In this document: positions 9,282-17,081 of the stretch, piece after piece | Layout of the letters: the number at the start of each line of letters is the position of its first letter | Position numbering within the stretch: the first letter of the stretch is position 1 | Source: Streptomyces albireticuli | GTDB lineage: Bacteria > Actinomycetota > Actinomycetes > Streptomycetales > Streptomycetaceae | NCBI RefSeq assembly: GCF_002192455.1 | Contig: NZ_CP021744.1 | Coordinates: forward strand, 7,030,501-7,094,500 | Length of the DNA: 64,000 nt | Direction of reading: 5' to 3' | The notes under the pieces: model-generated | The model's input: only the letters and a program-made list of their open reading frames with translations | Told to the model about the DNA's origin: nothing | Database searches by the model: none | Position numbers and translations under genes: made by a program

Positions 9282-10673
9282 ATGATGAACTCCAGTCCGT
9301 TCCCCACGCCGGCCAAGGGGTTACCGCTGCTGGGGCATCTCGTGCCGCTGCTGCGCGACCCCCTTGGGTTCCTGGCCCGTCTGCCCGCACGCGGGGACCT
9401 CGTACAGGTCCGCCTCGGCCCGCTGCGGGCGCTCGTGGTCTGCGACCCGGACCTCACCTGCGATGTCCTGCGCGATGACCGGACCTTCGACAAAGGCGGA
9501 CCGGTCTATGAACGGCTCCGGGAGTTCGCCGGCAACGGCCTGGCTACCTGTCCGTACGGTGACCACCGCCGTCAGCGGCGTCTTCTCCAGCCCGCCTTCC
9601 ACCCCGCCCGGCTCCCCGGTTACGCCCGGGCCGCCGCCGCCCGGGCCGCCGAGACGACCGGTTCCTGGCAGGACGGCCAGATCCTCGACGTGCTGGCCGT
9701 CCTACAGGAACTCACCGTCAGGATCACGGTCGACACCCTGTTCTCGACGACGGTGCCGCCTGACCTGCTCACCCAAGCCCTCAGCGACCTCAACACCCTT
9801 GTCAGCGGTTTGACCGTGCGGATGGCGACACCGCCTCCGATGGACCGGCTGCCCACCCTCGGCAACCGCCGCTACCACCAGGCACGGGCCCGCCTGCCCC
9901 GCCTACTCCATCGCCTCGTCTCCGAACGCCAAGCCGCCGGCACCGACCACGGAGATCTGCTGTCGATGCTCCTGACTGCCCAGGACCCCGTCCCCGGCCC
10001 CGCCGAACAGCGGCTGACCGACACCGAGGTCATTGATCAGATCGTCACGTTCTTTCTCGGTGCGACGGAGACGGCCGCCTCCACTCTGGCGTGGGCGCTG
10101 CACCTGCTGGGACAGCACCCCGAGACCGAGAGACGGCTGCATGCCGAGGTCGACGCCGTCCTCGGCGGCCGCCCGGCCACCCATGCCGACCTGCCCCGTC
10201 TGGAGCTGACCGGCCGCATCCTCACCGAGACCCTGCGCCTGTGGCCTTCCGCCTGGGGTGTCACCCGTACCTGCACGGCCGACACCCACCTGGACCGATA
10301 CCCCGTCCCCGCCGGGACGACCATCGTCTACAGCCCCTACCTCCTCCACCACCGCGCGGATCTTTACCCCGACCCCGAACGCTTCGACCCCGACCGGTGG
10401 GCACCCGAAAACCCCCGACCGCCGAGGCGCGAGGCGTACATCCCCTTCGGCGGCGGAGCCCGCAAGTGCATCGGCGAGCGGTTCGTCACCTCCGAGATGG
10501 TGCTCGCCCTGGCCACCATCGCCACCCGTTGGCGCCTGCGACCCCTGCCCGGTACGCGTGTCCGCCCCACCATCGGCGGCCCGACCCTGAACCCCAGCGG
10601 GCTGCGGATGTGCGCCATCGCCCGGACGACCACCGGCATCAGCAGCCCGGCGAACAGGGAGAAGCCGCAGTGA
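9282..10673 (+). CDS. Cytochrome P450, PtlI (CYP183)-like, second copy
   Basis: A 463-aa P450 paralogous to the one at 5908. It shares LPARGDLVQVRLGP, FDKGG, GNGLATCPYGDHRRQRRLLQPAF, the I-helix GATETAAST, ETLR, PDPERFDPDRW and heme loop FGGGARKCIG. Two adjacent ATGs begin at 9282; the longer frame from 9060 overlaps the GGPP synthase end and its extra residues are not P450-like. The sequence upstream has only a weak ribosome site. It sits between the GGPP synthase and the class II cyclase, so it is the best candidate for early oxidation of the cyclic diterpene. The two paralogues may act in succession on one scaffold. Confidence 0.93.
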   Translation: MMNSSPFPTPAKGLPLLGHLVPLLRDPLGFLARLPARGDLVQVRLGPLRALVVCDPDLTCDVLRDDRTFDKGGPVYERLREFAGNGLATCPYGDHRRQRRLLQPAFHPARLPGYARAAAARAAETTGSWQDGQILDVLAVLQELTVRITVDTLFSTTVPPDLLTQALSDLNTLVSGLTVRMATPPPMDRLPTLGNRRYHQARARLPRLLHRLVSERQAAGTDHGDLLSMLLTAQDPVPGPAEQRLTDTEVIDQIVTFFLGATETAASTLAWALHLLGQHPETERRLHAEVDAVLGGRPATHADLPRLELTGRILTETLRLWPSAWGVTRTCTADTHLDRYPVPAGTTIVYSPYLLHHRADLYPDPERFDPDRWAPENPRPPRREAYIPFGGGARKCIGERFVTSEMVLALATIATRWRLRPLPGTRVRPTIGGPTLNPSGLRMCAIARTTTGISSPANREKPQ

Positions 10674-10743
10674 CGAGCTGAAGATCCGCTGGTTCCGCGG
10701 CAGTGCCACCACAGACGCCCGACCCCCCACTCCTGGAGGAACC

Positions 10744-12273
10744 ATGGCGGGTACGTTTCCTCAACCAGATGAGCTGTCCCCTTCGGTGTATGACATTGCC
10801 GCGGTGTCCCTGGTCGACGGGCCGCAGCAGCCCCGGTGCGTGCAATGGCTCACCGAGCACCGCACGACCCCTACCACCTGGGGTGCCTCACCCCGGGTCA
10901 ACTGGTACGACGCCTACCTCTCGACCTACGCCGCCGCCCTCGCCCTGCACCACGCGGGCCAGCACTCCCTGGCCGAGCCCGCCCTCTCGGCGCTGGCCAC
11001 CCTGGTTCCCCCGGATCCCACCGGTGTACTGGAGACCCTGACCTTCGGCGCCCTGGTGGACGCTCTGGACCGGTTCTGCGCCCACCGCGGATGGCCGGTA
11101 CCCCCGCACCCCGGGCCCGTGCGCACCGTGATCGACCGTGAGCGCCTCAAATGGCGCCGGATGCGCGCCTGGGACCATTTCCTCGACCCGAGCCGGTCCA
11201 TCGCCGGCTACTGCGCCGAACGCGTCTACGGTGACGAGGACATCGATGCCGGTGCCTTCCTGGAAGCCTTTCAGGCGCCCAACGGCTCCGTCTCCAACGC
11301 GCCCGGTGCGTCGGCTCTCTTCTTCCTCGAAGCGCAACGCCGCGGCAAGACAGTGGCACCCGAGCGCATCGACCGGCTGCGTCACTACCTGCACACCAGC
11401 CCTGTCCCCGTCGGCTACCTGGACCGGGTCCCCCACTTCACCACCGCGTGGACCCTCATGTTCGAACACGCACCGGAGGCCGCTCCCGGCTCGGATCCGG
11501 CAGCCCTGGACATGCTCTGTCAGGATCTGGGCCACCCCTCCGGTCTGCTGTGCCCCGTCGGCACGCTCGGGGTAGGGCTCACCATCCCGGGTGATGCCGA
11601 CAGCACCGCCTGCGCCATGCTGGCCGCACGGACCATGGGCCGGCAGGTTCCCGACTCCACGGGACTCGACGTGCTCTACGCACCCTCCCAGGGGTGCTAC
11701 CGCACATTCCTCTTCGAGCACGACGCCTCGATCAGCACCAACATCCACGTGGCGGCCGTCCTCGCCCTCGACGGGCGCTACGACCGTCTCACGCAGGTCC
11801 TGCGCTGGCTGACCCACGCGGTTACCGAAGGCCGGACGCTGTGCAAATGGCACCTGTCCCCGACCTACGCGCACGGTGAACTGGCCCGGATCACGGCGGG
11901 GATCGGTCACCCCCTGGCGGCACCTCTGTGCACGCAGGCGGCGAAGAGCCTGCTGGCCACACAGAACCCGGACGGCGGATGGGGGCTGCACGGCTCCACC
12001 ACCGAGGAAACCGGCTACGCCGTACACGGACTGGCAGCCGCGGCTCGGAGCCACGGCCACGCATTCGCTGCCCAGGCCGCCGACGCCCTCGGCGATGCCC
12101 ACACCTACCTCACCACGTACCCGCCGCAGGAAGCCGCACTATGGCTCGGAAAGACTCTGCACTGCCTGCGCCCCCTTGTGCCCGTACTTCAGCGCACGGC
12201 CCTCGCGCTGACCGGACAAGCAACCGGAGAGGGTCACCGAAATCACGACACCCGTGGAGCGGGCCACATCTGA
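10744..12273 (+). CDS. Class II diterpene cyclase (copalyl/labdadienyl diphosphate synthase-like) with DADST motif
   Basis: A 509-aa protein with the all-helical beta-gamma layout of bacterial class II cyclases, which protonate GGPP to form bicyclic labdane-type diphosphates. The C-terminal QNPDGGWG-LHGSTTEETGYAV stretch is a typical QW-type motif of the family. The class II acid motif, normally DxDD followed by Thr-Ala, reads here as GDADSTACAM. The first and middle aspartates are kept, and the middle one is the usual proton donor, but the last Asp is Ser. No class I DDxxD motif is present. ATG 10744 follows GGAGGAACC. It ends 128 bases from the convergent class I synthase gene, the natural partner. 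Confidence 0.85.
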   Translation: MAGTFPQPDELSPSVYDIAAVSLVDGPQQPRCVQWLTEHRTTPTTWGASPRVNWYDAYLSTYAAALALHHAGQHSLAEPALSALATLVPPDPTGVLETLTFGALVDALDRFCAHRGWPVPPHPGPVRTVIDRERLKWRRMRAWDHFLDPSRSIAGYCAERVYGDEDIDAGAFLEAFQAPNGSVSNAPGASALFFLEAQRRGKTVAPERIDRLRHYLHTSPVPVGYLDRVPHFTTAWTLMFEHAPEAAPGSDPAALDMLCQDLGHPSGLLCPVGTLGVGLTIPGDADSTACAMLAARTMGRQVPDSTGLDVLYAPSQGCYRTFLFEHDASISTNIHVAAVLALDGRYDRLTQVLRWLTHAVTEGRTLCKWHLSPTYAHGELARITAGIGHPLAAPLCTQAAKSLLATQNPDGGWGLHGSTTEETGYAVHGLAAAARSHGHAFAAQAADALGDAHTYLTTYPPQEAALWLGKTLHCLRPLVPVLQRTALALTGQATGEGHRNHDTRGAGHI

Positions 12274-12340
12274 CATCGCATCAACAGACAAAGGCCCGAA
12301 CCATCGCCGTGACCAAGGGGTTCATGACGGCATCGAAGGG

Positions 12341-12360
12341 CCACCTACAGCCACCTACAG
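12341..12360. repeat. 10-bp tandem duplication in the cyclase intergenic gap
   Basis: CCACCTACAG occurs twice in direct succession between the two convergent cyclase genes. It is probably just a small replication-slippage event; no hairpin terminator was recognised in this 128-base gap. Confidence 0.6.
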
Positions 12361-12401
12361 CGAAGTCCCTCTGCAAGCGGATCCGCCCGACACGAGCGTC
12401 G

Positions 12402-13457
12402 TTACGGCGACGTCGGGTCTTTGGCGTCATCGGGGGCGACCCCGAAGAGGTCGTCGAAAGCGTGCTGGTCCGCTGCGGCACCGTTGTCAGGGCGGTATCG
12501 CTCGCAGTTCATGTGCCAGTCATGGGATCCGCGGATGAGCGAGCGCAGGTGCGCGAGGCACTGCTCGGCAACAGACCGGTCGTCGTCGGACAGGTGCAGT
12601 GAACGGGCAAGACCGGGCAGTTCCCGGCCGGCCTTGAGGAAATCCTGGATCCTGTCGGTGATCAGGCGGTGGACGTGGTCCACCGCCTGCTGGGGGGCAA
12701 GACGGCGCTGGGTCTGAAGGGCGAGCGCCAGGTTGCTCGTCTCCCCGGAAGCCGCTTCCTTGGGGTAGCTGACGAGGTCGTTGGTCCACATGATGACGTC
12801 GGCCGCACTCCACAGCAGCGTCTGATACGTGGTGCTGCAATACACGGTGTCGGGGAGCCATACGCGGTGGGTGTGGTGCTGAAGGTCATGGGCGAACGCG
12901 ACCCAGCCGAGCTTGCCGCGGAGTTCCCTACAGGTGGCGACGTCCATCGGTGTTCGAGTGGCCCGGTGGACCGAGGCGCGCAGCTGGCAGCGGAACGCCT
13001 CGGACATGTGCTCGTAGAAGCGCCGGCGCCATGACGGCGGGCTGTCACCTGCGGTGCGCCGCCACAGGTCGGCCAAGGCCTCCGTGGCGGGGTTCGGCCG
13101 GGCCCGGGAGCCGGACTCGTCGAGGAGGACGGCGCGGAAGTCGTCCAGTACCGGGGCCAGGGGGCCGGGGCGCAGACCCGCGGTGGCTTCGTCGATCTGG
13201 TCTTCGAACAGGGCTGCCCAGGTCATCCAGTCGGTGAACAGCCGCAGCGCGGGCCAGCCGTCGACGGTGGGAGCGTAGTAGGAGACCATCACATCGACCT
13301 GGTACCTCCTCAGGCGCCCCGCGGCTGTTTCGGTGGTCACCAGACCGAAGCGGCGGGCCCAGTCCAGCGTGGCGGGGTACAGCCGGCCTTCCGATGGGTT
13401 CGTCCGCGAGGGGGCGAAGGGGACGTCGATCCTCGGGATGGTGATCTCAGTGGCCAT
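12402..13457 (-). CDS. Class I terpene synthase with EDQID metal motif
   Basis: A 351-aa class I terpene cyclase. The metal-binding regions are visible: WAALFEDQIDEA at the usual place of the DDxxD/E motif (here the first Asp is Glu), the NSE triad as NDLVSYPKE, and a C-terminal ERYRPD matching the RY pair. ATG 13457 is preferred because GAGGAG precedes it and the protein then starts like other bacterial synthases (IPRIDVPFAPSRTNP); the longer frame adds 115 atypical residues. It would ionise the diphosphate made by the class II cyclase, or GGPP directly, to a hydrocarbon or alcohol. It is convergent with the class II gene, unlike the usual co-directional order. Confidence 0.88.
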   Translation of the reverse strand: MATEITIPRIDVPFAPSRTNPSEGRLYPATLDWARRFGLVTTETAAGRLRRYQVDVMVSYYAPTVDGWPALRLFTDWMTWAALFEDQIDEATAGLRPGPLAPVLDDFRAVLLDESGSRARPNPATEALADLWRRTAGDSPPSWRRRFYEHMSEAFRCQLRASVHRATRTPMDVATCRELRGKLGWVAFAHDLQHHTHRVWLPDTVYCSTTYQTLLWSAADVIMWTNDLVSYPKEAASGETSNLALALQTQRRLAPQQAVDHVHRLITDRIQDFLKAGRELPGLARSLHLSDDDRSVAEQCLAHLRSLIRGSHDWHMNCERYRPDNGAAADQHAFDDLFGVAPDDAKDPTSP

Positions 13458-13922
13458 CTGGTCTCCTCGCCGGTCGTCAGGTGCGGCACAGGACTCGCCC
13501 GCACCGTCGGCGCAGCCGGGCTCCGCACCACTGCCAGGACCCGGACGCCCACCTCTACAGCAAGCAGAACCCACCCCCGGACACCACACCAGAGCACTTG
13601 GCGGGCGCACCGGAGCCACGCGCAAGGCGCCGCGCCACCGACCGCCCCCTGCCCGACACGGCTTCCCGGTTGACTCGTCCCGGTCCGCGAGCCTCACGAG
13701 CCGGTAGCGGTCCCGATGAGGTCGCATCCCCCCCCGCCACTCCGTGCCCGGGCCGGTGCCATCCGTATCGCCCGCGTCAATGGGTGGCTCTGGCGGGTCC
13801 ACCGACGGGAGTCAATAGGACATTTGCTGACCTATTGGGCATCTAGCGTGGGTTGTGTCGCAGGGAAGCCTCCCTGCCGACCCCGTGATCAACGGCTTTG
13901 CCGGCAAGGAAAGGAGCCAGTC
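13458..13922. other. Divergent intergenic region between class I synthase and first VOC gene
   Basis: The 465 bases contain no convincing gene. The promoter of the terpene synthase should lie at the left end and that of the VOC gene at the right end, where a palindromic operator (13813-13837) is found. Confidence 0.4.
13813..13837. promoter_or_regulatory. Operator copy 1: CAATAGG-N11-CCTATTG
   Basis: Perfect 7-bp inverted arms separated by 11 bases, 86 bases before the start of the VOC gene at 13923. Two more copies with identical geometry flank the WYL regulator gene, so this is probably that regulator's binding site. Confidence 0.75.
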
Positions 13923-14381
13923 ATGGCCCAGAAGGAAACGATGCAGCGGTTCACCACGATGCTGTACGTCAACAGCAGCTACGAGGCCGTCGCGTTCTAC
14001 CGGGAGGTCTTCGGCGTCGAGGAGATCGCCGAGCGCACGATGCTGCTGTCGCAGGTTCCGGGCATGGACAAGGTCCCCGGCGCGGACCGTACGGTGGTGT
14101 ACTCCAAGCTGCAGTTCGCCGACGGCAGCGGCCTGAACGTGGCCGAGCTGTCCGACGAGGGTGTCTACGCGAAGGACGGCGGCGCGGTCGTCGGCAACAA
14201 CGTGCACGTCGGTCTCCAGCACACCGACACGGCCGTCCAGAAGGCGGAGTTCGGCAAGCTCGCCGAGGGCGGGAGGATCATGGAGCCGCTGGAGGAGAAG
14301 TTCTGGGGCACCGTCTTCGGCATCGTCCAGGACCGCTACGGCGTGATCTGGGAGTCCAACTGCTATCTGAAGCAGGGCTGA
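13923..14381 (+). CDS. VOC (glyoxalase/bleomycin-resistance fold) protein, PhnB-like, copy 1
   Basis: A 152-aa vicinal-oxygen-chelate fold protein of the PhnB-like group often named '3-demethylubiquinone-9 3-methyltransferase' in databases. It has VNSSYEAVAFYREVFGVEE at the start, the central GMDKVPGADRTVVYSKLQFADG, VGLQHTD, and a terminal GTVFGIVQDRYGVIWESN. Such proteins bind small molecules or metals; no reaction can be read from the sequence. ATG 13923 follows AAGGAG. It is a close paralogue of the protein at 16559 and shares the same operator type. It is followed directly by a strong intrinsic terminator, so it is probably transcribed alone. Confidence 0.88.
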   Translation: MAQKETMQRFTTMLYVNSSYEAVAFYREVFGVEEIAERTMLLSQVPGMDKVPGADRTVVYSKLQFADGSGLNVAELSDEGVYAKDGGAVVGNNVHVGLQHTDTAVQKAEFGKLAEGGRIMEPLEEKFWGTVFGIVQDRYGVIWESNCYLKQG

Positions 14382-14391
14382 TCAGCTGATT

Positions 14392-14436
14392 CCCCCGCCT
14401 CCGGAACCGTTCAGCGGTTCCGGAGGCGGGGGTTTT
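14392..14436 (+). terminator. Intrinsic terminator after VOC gene 1
   Basis: A perfect 18-bp GC-rich stem (14392-14409 with 14415-14432), 5-base loop TTCAG, followed by TTTT. It lies between the convergent VOC and radical SAM genes; its right arm overlaps the last codons of the radical SAM gene. Confidence 0.92.
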
Positions 14437-15400
14437 CGCTGTCCGCGGTGTGGCGGCCGGCCTCGCGTACGTAGTCCTCCCAGCGCGGCAGTCCGTGGAG
14501 GGCGGCGCGGGCGTGGAGGTGGGCCGTGACCTCGCGGACGTACGACGCGGGCATGGCGCGGCTGCCGGCGTACGAGGCGGCCAGGCGCTGGTGGAGGTGG
14601 GGCGGCAGGTGGGCGGCGGACCGGTCGAGGAACCAGTCGCGGGCGCCGGGGCTGATCCGCATGATGTCGGGGTAGACGGTGACGGCCCCGGCCTCGGCGC
14701 AGGCGTCGACGAGCGCGTCGAGGTCGGCGGGGCGGTCGCCGGCGTGGGGGATGACCGGGGCGATGAGAACCCCGGCGGGGACACCGGCCGCGCGCAGGGC
14801 GGCGATGGTGGCGAGGCGGGCGCGCGGTGGGGCGGCGCCGGGTTCGAAGGCGCGCCACACGCGCTCGTCGAGCGAGCCGAGCGAGGTCATGACCAGGACC
14901 TTGGCGACGCGCGCGGCTTCGGCGTAGAGGGGGATGTCGCGGCGCAGGAGGGCGCTCTTGGTCGTGGTGGTGAAGTTGACGCGGTATTCCGCGAGCGCGC
15001 CCAGGATGCCGGGCATCAATCGGTAGTGGCCTTCGGCGCGCTGGTAGCAGTCGGTGGAGGTGCCGACCATGACCCAGTCGTCGCCGGTCTTGCCGCCGCG
15101 CAGTTCGCGGCGCAGGACGTCGGCGGCGTTGGTCTTGACGACGACCTGGGTGTCGAAGCCTCCTCCGGTGTCGAAGCCGAGGCGGGCGTGGCCGTCGCGG
15201 GCGAAGCAGTAGGTGCAGGCGTGGGTGCAGCCGCGGTAGGGATTGAGGGTCCACGCCATGCCGCCGGGGCGGGCCCCGGGGATCTTGTTGAGCAGGGTGC
15301 GGGCGCGCTGTTCGTGGAAGGTGATGCCCTGGAATCCGGGGGCCGGTGTGGGTGGCGGCATGACCTCGGCCACGTCGAAGAGCCCCGGTCGGCTGTTCAC
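14411..15400 (-). CDS. Radical SAM protein, Rv2578c-like family
   Basis: A 329-aa radical SAM enzyme. The cluster-binding motif CTHACTYC (CxxxCxxC) follows TLNPYRGC, and VGTSTDCYQRAE and LMTSLGSLDERVWRAFEPG-type segments match the Rv2578c-like group distantly related to spore photoproduct lyase. The substrate of this family is not established to my knowledge. GTG 15400 is chosen because it overlaps the stop of the upstream WYL regulator gene in a GTGA arrangement with GGGAGA upstream, indicating translational coupling. An ATG at 15361 would give a shorter protein. Its co-transcription with the regulator places it under the CAATAGG operators. Confidence 0.85.
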   Translation of the reverse strand: MNSRPGLFDVAEVMPPPTPAPGFQGITFHEQRARTLLNKIPGARPGGMAWTLNPYRGCTHACTYCFARDGHARLGFDTGGGFDTQVVVKTNAADVLRRELRGGKTGDDWVMVGTSTDCYQRAEGHYRLMPGILGALAEYRVNFTTTTKSALLRRDIPLYAEAARVAKVLVMTSLGSLDERVWRAFEPGAAPPRARLATIAALRAAGVPAGVLIAPVIPHAGDRPADLDALVDACAEAGAVTVYPDIMRISPGARDWFLDRSAAHLPPHLHQRLAASYAGSRAMPASYVREVTAHLHARAALHGLPRWEDYVREAGRHTADSENPRLRNR

Positions 15401-16377
15401 CTGGCGTCTCCCGCCTGCTCGGCGGTATGCGCGGCGCGCAGCACGCGTTCCCCCAAGGTCCGCAGGTGTGAGCCGAGTTCGGGCGGGTCGAGGACGTCGA
15501 AGTCGAAGCCGAGGACGGCGACGCGGTAGGCGAGGTACTCCAGGGAGTCCGCGCCGGTCAGCAGCCGGCAAGTGCCGTCGCCGACCGGCTCGACGACGCC
15601 GAGCGTGGCCGGGACGCGGTCGGCGACCTGCTCGGCCGGTGCGTGGACGAGGAGCAGGGCGCGGTGGCCGGCGGTGCCGCTGAGCGTGCCGGCCACCCAG
15701 GTGGCGGCGTTCACACCGCCGGGCAGTTCACGCGGCGGTACGCGGGCGCCGGTGCGCAGCGGGTCGGCGAGGCGGTCGAGCCGGAACGTACGCCAGTCGG
15801 CGCGGTCGCAGTCGTGGGCGACCAGGTACCAGCGGCGGCCGGCGGCGACGAGGCTGTGGGGCTCGGCCAGGCGGCGGGTCTCCTGCCCGCTCGCGGCGCG
15901 GTAGGTGAAGCGGACCTTCTCGTGGGTGACACAGGCGGCCGCGAGGAGGGCGAGGTGTTCGGCGTCGGCGCTCGGGCCGCCCTGCGGGACGGCGACCGCG
16001 GCCTCCTGGAGCACGGTGACGCGGCGGCGCAGGCGCGAGGGGAGCACCTGTTCCAGCTTGGCCAGGGCCCGTACGGAGGTCTCCTCGATGCCGGTGACCG
16101 AGCCCGCGGCGGCCGTGCGCAGGCCGATGGCGATGGCCACGGCCTCGTCGTCGTCCAGGAGGAGAGGCGGTATGGCGGCGCCGGCGGTGAGCCGGTATCC
16201 GCCGGTGTTGCCCTGCGTGGCGTGCACGGGGTAGCCGAGCTCGCGCAGGCGGTCGATGTCGCGGCGGATCGTGCGCGGGCTGACGCCGAGGCGCTCGGCG
16301 AGTTCGTGGCCGGGCCATTCGCGCGGGGACTGCAACAGGGAGAGCAGCCGCAGCAGGCGGCCGGGGGTGTCACTCAT
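15397..16377 (-). CDS. WYL-domain transcriptional regulator (YafY/DeoR-like)
   Basis: A 326-aa regulator. Residues about 5-60 form an HTH (ELAERLGVSPRTIRRDIDRL), followed by a linker and a WYL domain containing SLVAAGRRWYLVAHD, where the W-Y-L signature is literal, and a C-terminal WCX-like part. WYL domains usually sense a ligand. The gene is divergent from the second VOC gene, and two copies of the palindrome AATAGG-N11-CCTATT lie in the 181-base gap, so autoregulation together with control of both VOC genes is likely. Its last codons overlap the radical SAM start. Confidence 0.9.
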   Translation of the reverse strand: MSDTPGRLLRLLSLLQSPREWPGHELAERLGVSPRTIRRDIDRLRELGYPVHATQGNTGGYRLTAGAAIPPLLLDDDEAVAIAIGLRTAAAGSVTGIEETSVRALAKLEQVLPSRLRRRVTVLQEAAVAVPQGGPSADAEHLALLAAACVTHEKVRFTYRAASGQETRRLAEPHSLVAAGRRWYLVAHDCDRADWRTFRLDRLADPLRTGARVPPRELPGGVNAATWVAGTLSGTAGHRALLLVHAPAEQVADRVPATLGVVEPVGDGTCRLLTGADSLEYLAYRVAVLGFDFDVLDPPELGSHLRTLGERVLRAAHTAEQAGDAR

Positions 16378-16396
16378 GCCCGGGAGCCTTCCATCC

Positions 16397-16421
16397 CAAT
16401 AGGACGTTTCCTGGCCTATTG
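16397..16421. promoter_or_regulatory. Operator copy 2: CAATAGG-N11-CCTATTG
   Basis: Same arms and spacer length as the copy at 13813, and similar spacer bases (ACGTTTCCTGG here against ACATTTGCTGA there). It begins 20 bases upstream of the WYL regulator start, where a bound regulator would block its own promoter. Confidence 0.78.
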
Positions 16422-16455
16422 CCTGCCTGCCAGGCCACCTACCAGCCGTTTCGCG

Positions 16456-16480
16456 TAATAGGCCATGAATTGACCTATTA
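16456..16480. promoter_or_regulatory. Operator copy 3: TAATAGG-N11-CCTATTA
   Basis: Perfect 7-bp arms with an 11-base spacer, 59 bases centre-to-centre from copy 2 and about 80 bases before the second VOC gene. Placed to control the VOC-exporter transcript. Confidence 0.78.
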
Positions 16481-16558
16481 GCGGCCTAACGTCTTTTTCA
16501 TCGCCACGGAGCCCGCCGGGCCCGTGCGTCCCCCTCCCGACACCACCTGGAGACAGTC

Positions 16559-16999
16559 ATGGCCGAGCAGACCTTTTTCACCACCCCGATGATCTACTGC
16601 GACGACGCGCTCGGCGCCCTCGCCTTCTACGTGGACGCCCTCGGCGCCGAGGAGCTCACCGACCGCCGCATGCTTGCCTCGCACCTCCCCGGTCTGGCGG
16701 ACGTGCCGGGCATGGACCGTACCGTCGTCTACTCCGCGCTGCGGTTCCCCGACGGCAGCGGCCTGAACGTCGCCGACCGCTTCGGTGACCCGACCGCCAA
16801 GAACGGCCCGGTCACGGGCAACAACCTGCACATCGGCCTCCAGCACACCGACCTCGCCGAGCAGAAGGCGGCGTTCGGCAAGCTCGCCGAGGGCGGCACC
16901 GTGTACGAGGCGCTGGAGCCCAAGCCCTGGGGCGCGGTCTACGGCATCGTCCAGGACCGCTTCGGCGTGATCTGGGAGATGAACTGCTGCACCGGCTGA
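16559..16999 (+). CDS. VOC (glyoxalase/bleomycin-resistance fold) protein, PhnB-like, copy 2
   Basis: A 146-aa paralogue of the protein at 13923, sharing YCDDALGALAFYVDALGAEE, GMDRTVVYSALRFPDGSGLNVA, GLQHTDLAEQKAAFGKLAEGG and a terminal YGIVQDRFGVIWEMN. ATG 16559 has GGAGA upstream. It is followed by a 14-bp hairpin and then the exporter gene at 17082, so read-through into the exporter is likely. VOC proteins next to drug exporters often act in self-protection by sequestering or altering a toxic compound; whether that is so here is inference. Confidence 0.88.
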   Translation: MAEQTFFTTPMIYCDDALGALAFYVDALGAEELTDRRMLASHLPGLADVPGMDRTVVYSALRFPDGSGLNVADRFGDPTAKNGPVTGNNLHIGLQHTDLAEQKAAFGKLAEGGTVYEALEPKPWGAVYGIVQDRFGVIWEMNCCTG

Positions 17000-17006
17000 G
17001 CCGACC

Positions 17007-17040
17007 GGCCGGTGCGGGGACTCCGCTCCCCGCACCGGCC
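17007..17040 (+). terminator. Hairpin between VOC gene 2 and the exporter gene
   Basis: Perfect 14-bp GC-rich stem (17007-17020 with 17027-17040), 6-base loop, no T-run. It may be a partial terminator or a 3'-end stabiliser that lowers exporter expression relative to the VOC gene. Confidence 0.6.
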
Positions 17041-17081
17041 GCCGGCCCGGCACCGCACCACCCCGTTTCAGGAGCATCCCG

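Noticed and set aside
12274..12401. Terminator between the convergent cyclase genes
   Set aside because: Only a 10-bp tandem duplication was found; no stem of useful length.
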